From NCBI GenBank assembly GCA_905250025.1, contig CAJNOJ010000238.1, positions 93,942 through 157,941 of the forward strand: a DNA stretch of 64,000 nucleotides, written 5' to 3'. How positions within the stretch are numbered: position 1 is the stretch's first letter; each line of letters opens with the position of its first letter. Positions 35,393 through 47,906 of the stretch are shown piece after piece. This DNA comes from Adineta ricciae. Lineage: Eukaryota; Rotifera; Eurotatoria; Adinetida; Adinetidae. The notes beneath the pieces were generated by a model. It was given only the letters and a program-made list of their open reading frames with translations. It did not search any database and was not told the DNA's origin. The translations under genes were made by a program, and so were the position numbers.

Positions 35393-37354
35393 CTAGAAAA
35401 AGAAAAGTTTCAAATAATTGCTTTTAATTTTGAAATCATTCATTTCGTTTTGACATTTTCGATCATCATTGATTAAAGCTGGATGTTCATGTTGTGCAAG
35501 AGAAACCTTGAAACGGTAAATAATAGACATCTTTTTTCATTTCACTTCTTTATCTCGAATTTTATCATCAAATGAATAATCATATTTCTCCACCGAATAC
35601 TTTCGGTGAAAGAAAAACTGAAGTAGTATTCATGTCAATGACGACGAAAGTAAATAAACAACAACTTGGAAATATTTCACCATTTGTTTCGGTCACATGT
35701 TATAATGTCCGAGGAAGCGACGATTAATAACTAATGCATTTTGTTCATTTCATTACAACCAATAATTGACGATAAACAGACGAATGACGCGAATTGATCT
35801 CGTTGTAAAGTATCATTAAGGACGCGTTTTTTTAATCAATTGACTAAATAAATTCAACCATATTGATACATCACGGTGTGCCTTGTCCTCCTTTTATTCT
35901 TTGTCTTCTGATAGATGTCGCCACGTCACAACGAACTCTTTTTGTTTTGTTTACTGCACGACATAAGTCAGCTTGGATAGTTCGAAAGAGGTGACTTGTT
36001 TCTCATGGCAAAAAGGAGTTTCTTTATGCAATGAATAATTCCGTGAGAAAAAGAACATAGGATTATGTAAGTTGTTCACAGAAATATAGAATATTGATAA
36101 TCTGTTTAACGAATTTTTCATACGCGAGTTCAAATTTATGTCTACCTTTCGTTTCATATCAAGATCATTATTTACTATTAGAATGTATATATGAATGCCG
36201 TAATAAAGAATCAACAGTTATAGAAACTTTGTAGAATTGAAAATAAAACTGTTTCCATAGTCAATAATAAGTATCTTTATATCAATCAATACTGTGTTAT
36301 TACCTTTGGTTATATCAATATTTAATCATGAGTTGTGACCTATTTTTTTTCTTGTATAATGTGGGCATTATGTTAGTTGTAAGGGTTTGACTTCGAGGGC
36401 AAATCACAGCGAAAGGAGCAACTGGGATAAACCCTGGAGAAGAAATAAGCTGTGACAATTTTTCTCTCTAGAGGATTGTAACCTAAATTGTCGTTTAGTG
36501 TTATCATTAAAAGTGATAGATATTATAAAAGGAAACCTAGCACACTTATTCTTAAATTTGGAGTTTTAGAATGGCAAAATCACGTTAATAGTAACAGGCG
36601 ATTGCTTTTACGTCAAGATCGTCCGACATTGAACTTATTAAAGTCTGCTCTCCATAGTTTTTAATATTTGTATGTACGTCTCTTTTGTTAGATAATCAAA
36701 TTTGTTCTTATGTGATCATCTGAATCTATTGAATGCCTACACAATTGTGATAACTGTTAGTTTCAGCCAGCAAAACAACGTTTACTATATAACTTAAAGA
36801 TTAATTGGAATTATATGAAAATATATCCTCGGTTCTTCAACAAGGTTGGTAAATTTTCTCAAATATTCCACGGAACGAACTAAGATCTTAAGTTCACTAT
36901 AGTAGTTACCTTTTATTTTAGTAGCGATGATTTTGGTAATACTGAGATGTACTTTATGTTTTTCTAGAGATGAAATCATAGAATTTTGTCGTATCTCGAG
37001 GATACAATAAGGTATTCAACGATCTGAAATTGCTGAAGAAAATACTGCTGACCTATAATACATCCGATTTATCTAAATAAAACAATAATCATGAAAAGAG
37101 AAGATGAAATTGGTTTCTATCTATTGGTGACTTGGTCTTTTTCTTGGAAATTTGCTTTTTTTTTCAAATGAGAAAATAATCCTATAATTGTTTTCCTTCT
37201 CTACGACTATCTTCGTATAACAAATTATTGATTCATCAATCAGATGAAATTTTTTTGATAAACGTCATGAATGGAAGAATCATACGACAGAAATGAGTAA
37301 TTAAATAAACATTTTGTCAGTGTGCAGACTGATCGTGTTTTGTGCAGGATGTAT
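35393..37354. other. Intergenic or 5' intron region
   Basis: Upstream exons of the RNA-binding protein gene may be hidden here, but I find no convincing coding segment. Short frames near 35951-36214 and 36794-36979 have no motif. Confidence 0.4.
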
Positions 37355-38686
37355 CTAAATCTGTTGAGGTTGTTGTTTATGGGCGTATCGTTTCAGTGAA
37401 CGTTGAACATAACGTCGAGGACAAAGAAGTTTCATAAATGCCAAACGAAATTCCCTTGATGTTAATGCATAGAGAAGAAAATTCAGCTAAATGAATAGAT
37501 GAGATGAGAAGTAGGTCAACAAAAGCAAACGATTAACACATACAGCTGAATTAGTGTAGCCGAGCCAAGTAAATAGACGAAAAAGTTGTTCTTTGGAATT
37601 TTCAAAATTTAAACGAAATACACCGGTAAGCACGAGAAAAACGAAAAATGGCAACCAGCATGCTATAAATACACCCATGACAACACCAAGTACTTTTGTT
37701 GCTTTGTGTTCACGCGAAAAACGTGACCAAGTTTGTGTACGACGAAGTTTACGTAAATGATGAACGAATAACACAGGAAACGAAACAGGTTCGAGTGCAG
37801 AGCGCACTGTCGGTGTAACACGAGGAAGAGATGGTGATCGAGAGTATTTTCCTCGATGTATTCGTAAAGTTATTTTTTCTGGTGTATTCGTTATTGCATT
37901 AATGTTTTCGAGCGTCGTTGCTGCTGAAATATTTCGACTTTTCGTAGATCCGAAACAAAATCGAGGTAAGATGGGCGATAATTGATATGTTTCACCGCTA
38001 GTTGTTTGTTTATAACCTTGCCGAAATGCAATCATTTGTCGACGAGCAAAAATCAAAATTCGTCCGTAAACAAACACCATGATCAATAATGGAATATAAA
38101 AAGAGACGGAAGATGAAACCAAAATAAACACGGGATCAGAAGGAAATTCACATCGTTCAGATATTGTTTCATTAGTCGCAGTTTTATTTGACACTAAAAA
38201 GTAAAATTCCTTCGATTCGTTCAGATGTTCAAAGAATTAATTACCTATTGAATTATTTTTTCCTCCAAGAACCATTACAGTTGGACCAGCAATGATTGCT
38301 GAGCAAAACCATATACCTGCAATAACAATTGACGAATGCCGAGCTATGAAGGATCGTGAATATCGAATCGGTGACGTGATTGCTATGTATCGATCAAGTG
38401 CAATAACACAGAGAGCAAGAATAGATGCGGTTGACGCGCCAACGTCAGATATATGCCATAGGTGACATAAGAAGCGAAAAGAAGATGGTGTGGTTAACTC
38501 AAAACAAATCGCTAATGGAATAACGATCATTCCCACGCAAAGATCAGCGACAGCTAATGAAACGATGTAATAATACGTTGCTGAATGTAACGTTGTTTCA
38601 CGATAGACAGCCAAAATAACCAGAAGATTGCCCAATAAAGTTAAAAAGCATATGAAAATTAATAACCATATTGCTGGTAGAATCAT
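37355..38686 (-). CDS. Rhodopsin-class GPCR, biogenic-amine receptor type
   Basis: Exons 38245-38686, 37544-38193 and 37355-37486 (minus strand) give 407 residues with seven helices. Family marks are LGNLLVILAV (TM1), SLAVADLCVG (TM2), D81 followed by VGASTASILALC (TM3 with the amine-binding aspartate), DRY at 98-100, FIACWLPFFV (TM6) and LGYTNSALNFLLYAL (TM7). The combination DV-x-x-STASI plus CWLPFF points to dopamine, serotonin, octopamine or similar ligands and G-protein signalling at the plasma membrane. The third intracellular loop is long and basic. In TM7 the NPxxY proline is replaced: the motif reads NFLLY. The second extracellular loop is short with a candidate Cys. The start gives a very short N-terminus, so an upstream exon is possible. 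The exact ligand cannot be told. Confidence 0.9.
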
Positions 38687-40041
38687 TTTTTATTTTCTTA
38701 ATATGTATTTCAATGTGAAGAGATCATTAATTGCAGTTGTCGAGTTGCATCTTAGTTTTCTTTGTGTATTAAGAGTAATTCTGTCTGTCTAATCATGAAA
38801 AGGGAAAAAGTTCGACGCCGTTCCAATATCATTGATTGTTCTCTTCTTTTTTGGTTCGTTTCTCTTGAATAAAATGATGATCTATAGAAAAACAAGTTGC
38901 TCTCGCTCGAGTGATCGATGATGACGAAGGCTGGTGGCAAGAAAAGCGACAACTCAGATTCAATTACTCGTAGAACGTGTGTGATCTATATACAACGCAA
39001 TTAAACTGATGCAAGAGACGCTAGATATTGTTAACGTTCGTTTTTTTTTTCTGGGATATTTTCTTTTGTACAGAGCCACATATATCTTTATAATAACATT
39101 CTCAAGGTCATTGCATTGACATACAATTTCACTCTTGTGCTATCTGCTTTTTTTTCATACCAACTGGTATGTATATCAATAGGAAAAACATCTTCAATGA
39201 CATTTATTGACGACCATTAATCTTTTTTCTACATCGATCTTATGTTTATTTGTCGACATTTACATCGAGCAAAAATATAATTACATCTTGTTTTGTTCTT
39301 ATACAAATAATTAATTTAAACGAAAGTCAAAATGAGACATTCGATTTTAAAGAGCAACAGTTGCGAACTATGACTTGCATAGGTTGATTTTCGGTACTAA
39401 GGAAAATCAACAATAGTTCTAATTGATTAATTGATTTCTGCATGATTGAGATCAACAGATAGTTTTCCAGATAAATTTTATCGAGATAAACTAATAATGC
39501 TAATAGAGATGTAATATTCGACTTCCGATAACGATTATATTGAAGATGATTTTCTTGAGAAAAACGTCTTCATGTTTATTATCGTTACTAATAAATGTTT
39601 TCCTCAAAGAAGACTGTAGATCATTATAATACAAGAAATGATTAATATTCATGACGAAAAAAAACATATTCGTTTGAATGAACAATAATTAAAACTATTC
39701 TTTTCTTCAACAATCATCAGATATGCATGTCACGAATTCGATCTTGTCTTTTTCTTTAAAGGCTGTCAATGACACAAATAAATACGCAAATTTCGTTTTT
39801 TTGCGTAAATACTTTCCTTTTATTTTTAGAAACAAAAAGATGCGATCATCGTTGATCTGACGATTTCCTCTTTGTCAACGTCGCCATTATACCGAACAAT
39901 GTTATAGAGTACTTAAAACGTGAGAACAGGGAAAAGGGAAAGAAAAGAAAGAAAGGAAAGAAAGAAAGAAAGAAAAAAATCCACCATTGTAATGCAACGG
40001 TAGTACGTTTCATAAAATATATTTGCCTTGCACTGACTGTC
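38687..40041. other. Divergent intergenic region between GPCR and GCLC
   Basis: Must hold the promoters of both genes. A GAAA/AAAG simple repeat lies at about 39930-39977. No other gene is supported. Confidence 0.4.
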
Positions 40042-42530
40042 ATGGGTCTTTTATCAGAAGGCCGTCCACTAAAGTGGACTGAAATAAAAGATGCATTAAA
40101 ACAGATTCGAACTTATGGTGTTGATCAACTTATACAAGTTTATCACAAGTGTAAAAACCGTCAACGAGATGCGTTTACTTGGGGTGATGAAGTACGAAAT
40201 TCAGTGTAAAATTCCTTCGTTCATATTGGATATTTTTTCTCATCAAGGTCGAATTAACGTTGGTAAGATTTGATCATGAAAATAAGAAGGTTCAATTGTT
40301 ATTGAAAGCTCATAAATTATTACCAGCATTACGCAAATTAAACGAAGAAATTCAAGATGAGTAAGTCGGGTCATTTGGTATTTATAAAGTGTTATCTATC
40401 GAGATTTGTTTTATTCTTTGTAGGGCATGTCGTATAGCTTGGCATCCAGAAGCATGTGACTTCGTTGTCGAAGGTGTGCCATTCCAACCGTATGGATTTT
40501 TACCCTCGCATTTTAATACCGTTGAAGCAAATATGCGATTAAGACGAGAACAAGTTCAAAAGCTTCTAGCTGAACAATCGGATTGTGATTTCATTTTGAA
40601 TATTGCGGCTTTTCCAAGGTAGGAAAGTTTTTTAGCAGTGAATAGAACCTTGTCGAAAATTGAATAGGTATGGTCAGGGAGCATATACACATCCGGCTGT
40701 TGAGTATGGTCCACCCCATTCCGCCGAAGAATCTTTATGCTTTCCTGATTCATTGCTTTCACCAATTCATCCAAGAACTAAGTACATTTGACCTCAATCG
40801 ATTTCATCTTTATGATTGAGCACTCGTCTTCGCCTATAGATCTTTATCGGAAAATACTCACGAACGGCGGCAAGGAAAAGCTTCTGTTAATATTCCAAGT
40901 AACTCTATTGAAAACCTTAACTAATTAGCTAAATTATCGACTTTGAGAGGAATTGTCTTCCTAGCAGACGAAAATTTTGATGGCAAGACTGCATCCATCT
41001 TTCATTAGTTCTATTTAGATTAGCAGTGTATTTTGTCTAACATTGTACGATGTTTTTTGTTATTACTTTTAGTATTCAAAGATTCTTCGACACCGTCTCC
41101 ATTCCGTGATGATTTGTTTAAAGATGATCCTAATGTGAAAGATGATCATATTCATCTGGATAGTACAGCAGCTGGTTGGGGTTGTTGTTGCTTGCAAGTG
41201 ACATTTCAAGCTGAATCATTTGAAGGAAGCCTTCATCTCTACGACCAGTTATTACCATTGTGTCCAATTATGGTAAAAATTTTTCTATTCTCATATTTTG
41301 TCTGAAAATTAAACGTTTGATAGTTGTGCTTGAGTGCAGCCTGTCCGATATGGCGTGGCTATTTGTCTGATGTTGACTGTCGTTGGAATATCATCAGCGC
41401 AGCAGCTGACGATCGAACAGCTGTAGAGAGACAGCAGGAAAATATGTTGTCACGTTACGGTCCCACGCCTTTTTACTTAACAGACGAAAAAAAGCACTTG
41501 AATGATTTGGATTTTCCTGTTTGTGATGAAGTCGTTCAAAAACTGATCTCTCAAGGTTGTAATGCGTGCGATTAAGTCTGAAAGGATGAAATATTTACTA
41601 ATTTTATAGGAATACCTGAAACATTATCACATCATTTTGGTCATTTGTTCGTTCGAGATCCACTGGTGATTATCGAAGAATTCCTTCATCCGAAAGACGA
41701 TTCGAATTCATATCATTTTGAAGTTCGTCGTTAGTAACTTTGTATATATTATTCTTAAGAAAGTCTTCTTTTAGAATTTGAATTCTCTCGTATGGAATAC
41801 GCTGCGATTAAAACCGCCACCATTAGATGACGATTTAATGGGTTGGAGAGTAGAATTTCGACCGATGGATGTAAACTTATTTGATCGTTTCATATCGACA
41901 AAAGAAGTAAATTCGTTCTTGCTTTTCTTTAGATTCAAATGACCGACTTTGGCAATGCTGCACTCACTGTCTTTGTAGCATTGATGACTAGAGTTATTCT
42001 AACATATAATCTTGATTTTGCTATTCCAATTTCTCAAGTGAATGAAAATATGAATAGAGCTCATCATCGTGATTCGGCACGTCAAAAAAAATTCTATTTC
42101 CGATTTGGTAATGAAATATCTGAAATGTGTATGAATGAGATTATCAATGGGAACAACAATTTTCCTGGTTTGGTTCCACTAGCACGACAATATGTCGGCG
42201 AAAGAGAAGATATTGATGCTGATACCAGATTTACTGTCGAACAATATCTTCTACTTGTTTCAAAACGAGCAGCTGGTAGACAGTTTCTCTTGTTTCATGT
42301 TTTTTTTTCTTATTGAATGCAATTCTATTTAAGGAACTTTAATGACAAATGCATCTTGGATTCGACAATTTGTACTGTCACATCCATCGTACAAACAAGA
42401 TTCAATTGTAACTGAGGAAATTCAATATGATCTCGTTCGGAAAATGGAACAAATATCTAACGGACATGAAGATTGTCCGCAAATTCGACAACCAAATATG
42501 GAGACACATACCGATTTGCATGCTGAATAA
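40042..42530 (+). CDS. GCLC: Glutamate-cysteine ligase catalytic subunit
   Basis: Eleven exons (40042-40191, 40248-40360, 40424-40618, 40668-40781, 40840-40898, 41073-41272, 41324-41555, 41610-41722, 41775-41870, 41933-42275, 42334-42530) give 603 residues, against about 637 in vertebrates. Marks: MGLLSEGRPLKW at the start, WGDEVELTLVRFDHENKK, FNTVEANMRLRR, CCLQVTFQAES with its cysteines, RGYLSDVDCRW and MGWRVEFRPMD. The enzyme joins glutamate and cysteine using ATP, the rate-limiting step of glutathione synthesis, in the cytosol. Introns are mostly 50-65 bases and all phases agree. Glutathione supply fits oxidative stress tolerance, but nothing in the upstream sequence shows regulation. Confidence 0.96.
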
Positions 42531-43315
42531 TGAGAAAACAAAATTTTGCTTTGCTTTGTAATTTCGTAAGACGTTGCTTTTGCCCGTATTCCTGTGAAAA
42601 TTCAGCAAGATATTAACAATAAATATATACATTTTCGTGCGTCAATGGATAACGAGAAAATGCAAGTTCATTTTGTTCCGCAGCAAAAATCGAAGATTTC
42701 ATTTTTCTGATCATAAAAATTAATTACGAATGTTTGAATATGAAAAACATGTCCAAATCGATATTTTTCGATCACAATTCTCTTCTTGAAAGGGCGTGCG
42801 GTTGATATTGAGAGGCAAGGGCTAAGTGTCGAGAATGAGGATCAGAGTACCTAAATACTTTAATACGTGAACGCAGTTCAACTTTTCGAGTTTGACACTA
42901 TTAATTGTTGCCTGCCATTGGTTTTGTTTAAAGTGAATCATTGCTTCCAAACATAAATCTAAATTTTTACTCATGATTACGCATCAAGATGGCTATAGCT
43001 TCGTATGATACACGATATGAAAATGAATTCAACACGAGAAAATGAAACTATGAGTCAAGCATATGTACGCTCGTTGTATATATGTGGACAAGATCGTCAA
43101 TTGACTATAAACAAGTTCGAACTACATAGTCCATATTATCATACTTTGCATATGTATGTTAAACCAATTGAATTATCTTATTGTTCATGCACATCCGATT
43201 TTGAATATATTTAGGGAAATATGAAACGGCATTAACCGATAGAATTGCCTGAAAAGTGAAAACAGACGAATATTTGAATGCATCTTCGCATGTCATTTGA
43301 GCAATGAATATACAG
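42531..43315. other. Intergenic region after GCLC
   Basis: No gene recognised; a 69-codon frame at 43005-43214 has no motif. Confidence 0.4.
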
Positions 43316-43410
43316 CGGTGACATCTCCTATTGATTCGATATTCTTAATTATACATTTGCTATACAAAAACGGGTGGACCATGTTCTTTGTCGTGATTGG
43401 CCTTTTAATT
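43316..43410 (+). promoter_or_regulatory. Upstream blocks shared with the 45.9-kb paralogue
   Basis: CGGTGACATCTCCTATT (43316-43332) and TGATTGGCCTTTTAATT (43394-43410, containing an inverted CCAAT) recur at nearly the same spacing upstream of the duplicate gene, while bases between them have changed freely. This suggests retained control elements, though a recent duplication could also explain it. Confidence 0.5.
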
Positions 43411-43496
43411 GTTTGATACAGACGACCGTTGAATTTTTATGTGAACAAAACGCACAGGTCACTCATCGTTGAACTTAAAAGTTAAAAAATACACAC

Positions 43497-43757
43497 ATGG
43501 CCGATTCAGATACAGCTCCATTACACCGCTCAACAGAAATTAAAGACTTAACACATCTAACTGAAAAGGACAAAGAACACATTGCTGAAGATGCTGAAAC
43601 AACAGACACTTCAATTCATCGAAGTCCAGAAGTGGAAGATTTAGCTCATATCTCGCCTCAAGATCTGAATAAAGCTTCAGCTGATGATCATTCTCATCTT
43701 CATCATCACCATCATCATCATCATGAGCATCAAACTACAAATAAACAAACCAACTAA
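43497..43757 (+). CDS. Small hydrophilic protein with APLHRS motif and His-rich tail
   Basis: A single-exon frame of 86 residues beginning MADSDTAPLHRSTEIKDLTH. It is very acidic and polar, with no signal peptide or membrane segment. Two related motifs occur inside it: APLHRSTEIKDLTHLTEKD and SIHRSPEVEDLAHISPQD, so the protein is an internal duplication of an (x)(L/I)HRS-x-E-(I/V)-x-DL-x-H unit. The end HSHLHHHHHHHHEHQ looks able to bind metal ions. A paralogue without the His tail lies at 45911-46114, and a distant relative at 52923-53192. Function unknown; composition suggests an intrinsically disordered cytosolic protein. Confidence 0.75.
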   Translation: MADSDTAPLHRSTEIKDLTHLTEKDKEHIAEDAETTDTSIHRSPEVEDLAHISPQDLNKASADDHSHLHHHHHHHHEHQTTNKQTN

Positions 43758-44029
43758 TATCTCTCTGATTTGTGCATTGTTTGTTTTTGGAAAAAATATA
43801 GTTGAAATTAGTACTTGATAATAAAATTTTCCAAGCATATTTCATCAACTTTATCGGGTTAATGAGACGATCAATGAACGGAGAATCTATAATTGATTTC
43901 TATTGATCTACAAAGAATATAGGATATATACGTAAGTAAACGTCAACGACATATCTCAGTTGTTGTAATTTATTCGCCAGTTAACAGAATTAGTAAGGCA
44001 TAATGAGATTTGCATTTGATCATTATCTT

Positions 44030-44284
44030 CCCAGGTCAAACAATCCGACACGGAAATGGTCGGTTCCGAGGTATTCCAGATGAGCGGATCCGGTGGCCGG
44101 ATTTATCTGGTTTGGGCCGGAACCGACAGGAACATGTCAAAACCGGTAGCCAGAAACGGTTACCGCATTTCTCCATCGAATTCCTGGCGTTTTCCGGACA
44201 GGTTCCACTCAGAAATGGCGTGTTTCCTCAAGGATTTAGTCGGATATTCATGGAATTCTGCTTCAGGAACCATCGTTCTGCGGG
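44030..44284. mobile_element. GC-rich miniature inverted-repeat element, copy 3 (diverged)
   Basis: Starts CCCAGGTCAAACAATCCG and ends with the worn inverse GGAACCATCGTTCTGCGGG; about 255 bases with the same CCGG/CGGATCC-rich interior as the other copies. TT flanks both ends. Open frames through it are chance. Confidence 0.75.
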
Positions 44285-45054
44285 TTATACTCGATCTATA
44301 AATCAAAAGAAAGCAAACTCTGACTATTATTGTTGACATTTACTCGACTTTTAAATATTAAAAACAGAAGATATTAACTGTAAAAAAATATATCTATGAA
44401 GAAAACAACAGTATGCGTATATCTGTCTGAATTTTCAATGTCTGTGTTTTTGTTGATAAATGTTCAGCTTATTTCTTGTGACATGCATCATTATTGCAGA
44501 TAATATATACTTTTTTATTAGCAATTTGTTCCATAATCTCATAAGGAGATATTTGATTCTATTAAAGCCTCACAAGCAATAAGCACGCAACTAATCAACT
44601 GCAGTATATTCATTTTCCGAAGAATTACGTTGTGTTTTCCAGTGCCCTTCGTTTTTCGTCAAAGTACTATTTAAACGGATTAAGCCCTCAAGTAGCTCTA
44701 AATAAAAAAGGTTCATACACATATATAATAATATAAAACAATGTAGATGAAAACTACTATGACGTATTTCCGAACCATCTCGGTAACAATAAGAGTAATA
44801 CACTTGGCGATCAATTGAGTAGTCGGATCAGGAGCCAATTAAAGACGGCCGAAACGAAATAAAAGGCGTGACACCACAAGAAAATTTTTCAAAGTTGAAA
44901 CTTTTTTGTATAACTTTTTTGTAATGTGGGAAATGAAATAACTATTTTACCAACTTGGTGACCTTTTTTGCGAAAGCTGATGATTTATTAATATCAACTG
45001 ATAGTGTTTTTGAGCGATATATAACTCTGATGCCACTGGAGATAATGGTAGCAC

Positions 45055-45233
45055 CAGAACTGGGCAACTCAATTTAAAAAATGGTCAACTCAGTTCAATT
45101 TTGAGTTGAAAGGAACTGAGTTGGGAAGAATTTCTAGAGTTGATGAATTGAATTGAATTGAGTTGGAAATTTTTTAAGCATTACGTAGTTGAGTTGAATT
45201 GGACACCTTTTTGAGTTGAGTTGCCCAGCTCTA
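45055..45233. mobile_element. hAT-type miniature element with 8-base target duplication
   Basis: A 179-base element starting CAGAACTGGGCAACTCAA and ending with the inverse of TAGAGCTGGGCAACTCAA (16 of 18 matching). The 8-base sequence GGTAGCAC stands directly on both sides (45047-45054 and 45234-45241). An 8-base duplication and YAGAGCTGGGCAA ends are typical of hAT transposons. The interior is made of GAGTTG/CAACTC words. Confidence 0.9.
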
Positions 45234-45737
45234 GGTAGCACTGCTAATCTGATACACATGCTTCATTGTTTAATGCGAAAGCCGAACAACTACATTTAAT
45301 GTTTCTTTTCGTGCTAATGATCATAAGTGTAAAAACCTAAAGAAAAAAGATTGATTAACTCTGACGTTCGAATTATTACATATGTTTATACCAAAATATC
45401 GCTGGATCGCACGAAGGTCATACTTAACGACACATACGATCGATGATGGATAGACCATTATTTCCATGTACCAATAAACAAATTTTTATAACGTTCTTCA
45501 TAAAATCGTAGGCAAACATTTTTTGAAGAGTGATGAGGGTAATTGTCCTACTTGACCAACGTCTATTCTTTTTTCCTCTATATACCGATATGCCATTCAG
45601 TAAGGATGTGCACTGAACAACAGTTTTCTTTCACTTATTGTTTTCGTGACATACACTCATGATCTGAATAAAGATGCAAGTATTCGATAAAAACATTCAA
45701 AATGAATTACCTGCCATTTTACTTAATTTCTGTACAA

Positions 45738-45828
45738 CGGTGACATCTCCTATTAATCAAATTTTTTAAATTATATACTTTATGGCACGAAAGGGGGCAA
45801 ATTCTTTTTCATGATTGGTCTTTTAATT
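45738..45828 (+). promoter_or_regulatory. Upstream blocks shared with the 43.5-kb paralogue
   Basis: CGGTGACATCTCCTATT (45738-45754) and TGATTGGTCTTTTAATT (45812-45828) lie 74 bases apart, start to start, and the second lies 99 bases before the ATG (78 and 103 at the other copy). Confidence 0.5.
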
Positions 45829-45910
45829 ATCTGTTATGGATGGGAACTTTTTCGAAGGAGCAAACACACGCACCATGCATCGTTAGCTTCAAAGGTTAAA
45901 AGATGTACAC

Positions 45911-46114
45911 ATGACCGATTTAGATCCAGCTCCACTACATCGCTCAACAGAAATTAAAGACTTAACACATCTAACTGAAAAGGACAAAGAACACATCGCT
46001 GAAGATGTTCAAACAAGGGATAGTTCAATTCATCGAAGTCCCGTAGTAGAAGACCTAGCTCACGTCTCACTGCAAGATGCAGATAAATTATTAGCCGCTG
46101 ATGAAACAAAATAA
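45911..46114 (+). CDS. Small hydrophilic protein, paralogue without His tail
   Basis: A single-exon frame of 67 residues, MTDLDPAPLHRSTEIKDLTH onward, nearly identical to the 43497 protein through the first repeat and close through the second (SSIHRSPVVEDLAHVSLQD). It then ends ADETK where the other carries its His-rich tail. Gene and upstream region were duplicated together (about 2.4 kb apart, same strand). Function unknown. Confidence 0.75.
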   Translation: MTDLDPAPLHRSTEIKDLTHLTEKDKEHIAEDVQTRDSSIHRSPVVEDLAHVSLQDADKLLAADETK

Positions 46115-46262
46115 ATTCCATAGGGTGACACATCTTTCGTGTTTTATTCATCATATCATAGCATTGCTCTCGCCTATCGATCTTGTTTTGACAATAAAGT
46201 CATTTGTTCGTATGGTTCTTTGTTCAATCAAATAAATAAACAATTCATATTTCAGAATAAAA

Positions 46263-46953
46263 ATGGGTGCATCCGGAACCAAACGAGTCATTCAAGCTGA
46301 ATTATCTCAAGACCAACTTGACTATTTAAAAATGCGAACACGAATGACAGAAGAAGAAATTCAAAAATGGTTTCGTACGTTCATATAATTTAAATATCTG
46401 TTTCAGAGTTGAATCTTTTTCTTAGATGGCTTTTATAAAGATTGTCCGGATGGTCTCTTAACACAAAAACAATTTATTCTCATGTATAATCATGCGTTTC
46501 CAGACGGAGATGCAACGCAATATGCTAAAAGAGTATTTGTTACTTTTGACAAAGATAATTCGGGTTTGCGTTTTTTTTCTTTATCGTCATGAAGAACATT
46601 CCGTTTCGAATTCTCTAGGGAAAATTGATTTTACTGAATTTCTCTTAGCAATGGATTTAATGGAAAATGGCAATTTAGATGAAAAACTTCGTTATGCATT
46701 TCAATTATACGATGTTGATAAAAACGGAATTTTAACTAAGTCAGAAATTGAAACAATTATCAAGATGATTCTTTCACTCCGTGGTGAAGGAAACAATGAT
46801 CGTCTGAAAAACGATGTTATGAAACACTTGAATCAATTTATTACAAAATTTGATGAAAATAATGATGCGAAAATAAGTCAAGATGAATTTTGTCGGATTT
46901 GCTCACAAGACGAATATCTTAAAGAATTCCTATCACCAAATTTTTCTTCGTAA
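46263..46953 (+). CDS. Neuronal calcium sensor (recoverin/frequenin/hippocalcin type) EF-hand protein
   Basis: Exons 46263-46374, 46426-46563 and 46619-46953 give 194 residues, the usual family length. It begins MGASGTKR (Gly2 is a likely myristoylation site), followed by the degenerate first EF-hand region (FYKDCPDGLLTQKQF). Three full loops follow: FDKDNSGKIDF, YDVDKNGILTKSE and FDENNDAKISQDE. NCS proteins bind calcium and switch their lipid tail to membranes to regulate receptors and channels, mostly in neurons. The last loop has Ala at the position usually Gly, so binding there may be weaker. A small paralogue gene ends only 149 bases upstream. Confidence 0.92.
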
Positions 46954-47906
46954 TTCCTTTTCGTTTGTTATACTTGAAATTTCTTCGGTTTCGTCACGTG
47001 AAGCGATTCAACTGAATCAATCTCGTGCTAAAATTTCTTTACAATATTCGAGAAATGAAATAAATGCTTTTTGTAAATGAGTTGACATTTGTCTGGAAAT
47101 AGATAGCCAAGTTTCAAAACTAAAAATACATATTCACTGCGCGAGACATTCGTATTTAGACGCTGGAAGGCAATAGACGAGATTTACAATTATTTCAATC
47201 AATTATACTTCAAAAAGAGTGTTATGCCAACGAGAAAGTCAATATTGATTCATATGTATATGTTAATTGCAAGATAGAGATAACGAGTGTTTTGTATACT
47301 TTCTTCAATACGAATCTGTGTAGTATTTAGCTCATTATCAGCATGAAAATAATTTTTCATCGAAAATAGATGTTTCTCTCTTATCCTTGCAGAGAGCTCA
47401 TCAATAGCTGGAAATGTTAGATGGCAACCTCATTCATATGATCCAATGTGCTAATCAAGATTAGAAGGAAATAATAAAAAAAATGAGAGGCAGTCAGAAT
47501 TTGATATAAGTGATGAAACTGAATCGTTATTCTTCCTATTGATGTCATTTCAAACGGCAAATCAAGGATATTACGAAGAAATTAATCAGATGAAAAACGA
47601 ATATGAGCAGTATAAAATATTTCATTTATTAATCAGTAGAAGAATCAATGGGACGGGTTTGGAAAATTCTCTGTTTAACATTCATTAATGAATATAATGT
47701 GTCGTTTAACAAATGGTGTGATTGGTGACGACATCTATGAGCAACTTTTTTTAACAGGACGGAGGATGATGGTATAATATAGATTGGAATCATTTTCTGA
47801 TGACTATGCTTTATGTGTCACTGGGTGACTGACGCACTGTTTGCTTATACTATCCGTACTTTTGTTTGGTGAAGAAATTTCTCTTTTGATATAATCAACG
47901 ACGAAT
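46954..47906. other. Intergenic region before TSG101
   Basis: Short frames only; the promoter of TSG101 must lie towards 47906. Nothing else recognised. Confidence 0.4.

Larger units (their letters stand above)
43758..45737. other. Spacer between the two small paralogous genes
   Basis: Holds two miniature elements (44030-44284 and 45055-45233). Otherwise no gene is recognised. Confidence 0.45.

Noticed and set aside
39930-39977. GAAA/AAAG purine run as a regulatory element
   Set aside because: Simple-sequence repeat of a kind seen at several places in this window; nothing ties it to control of GCLC.
44010-44336. Two overlapping plus-strand frames of 81 and 108 codons
   Set aside because: Both lie in the GC-rich miniature element, where few stops occur by chance.
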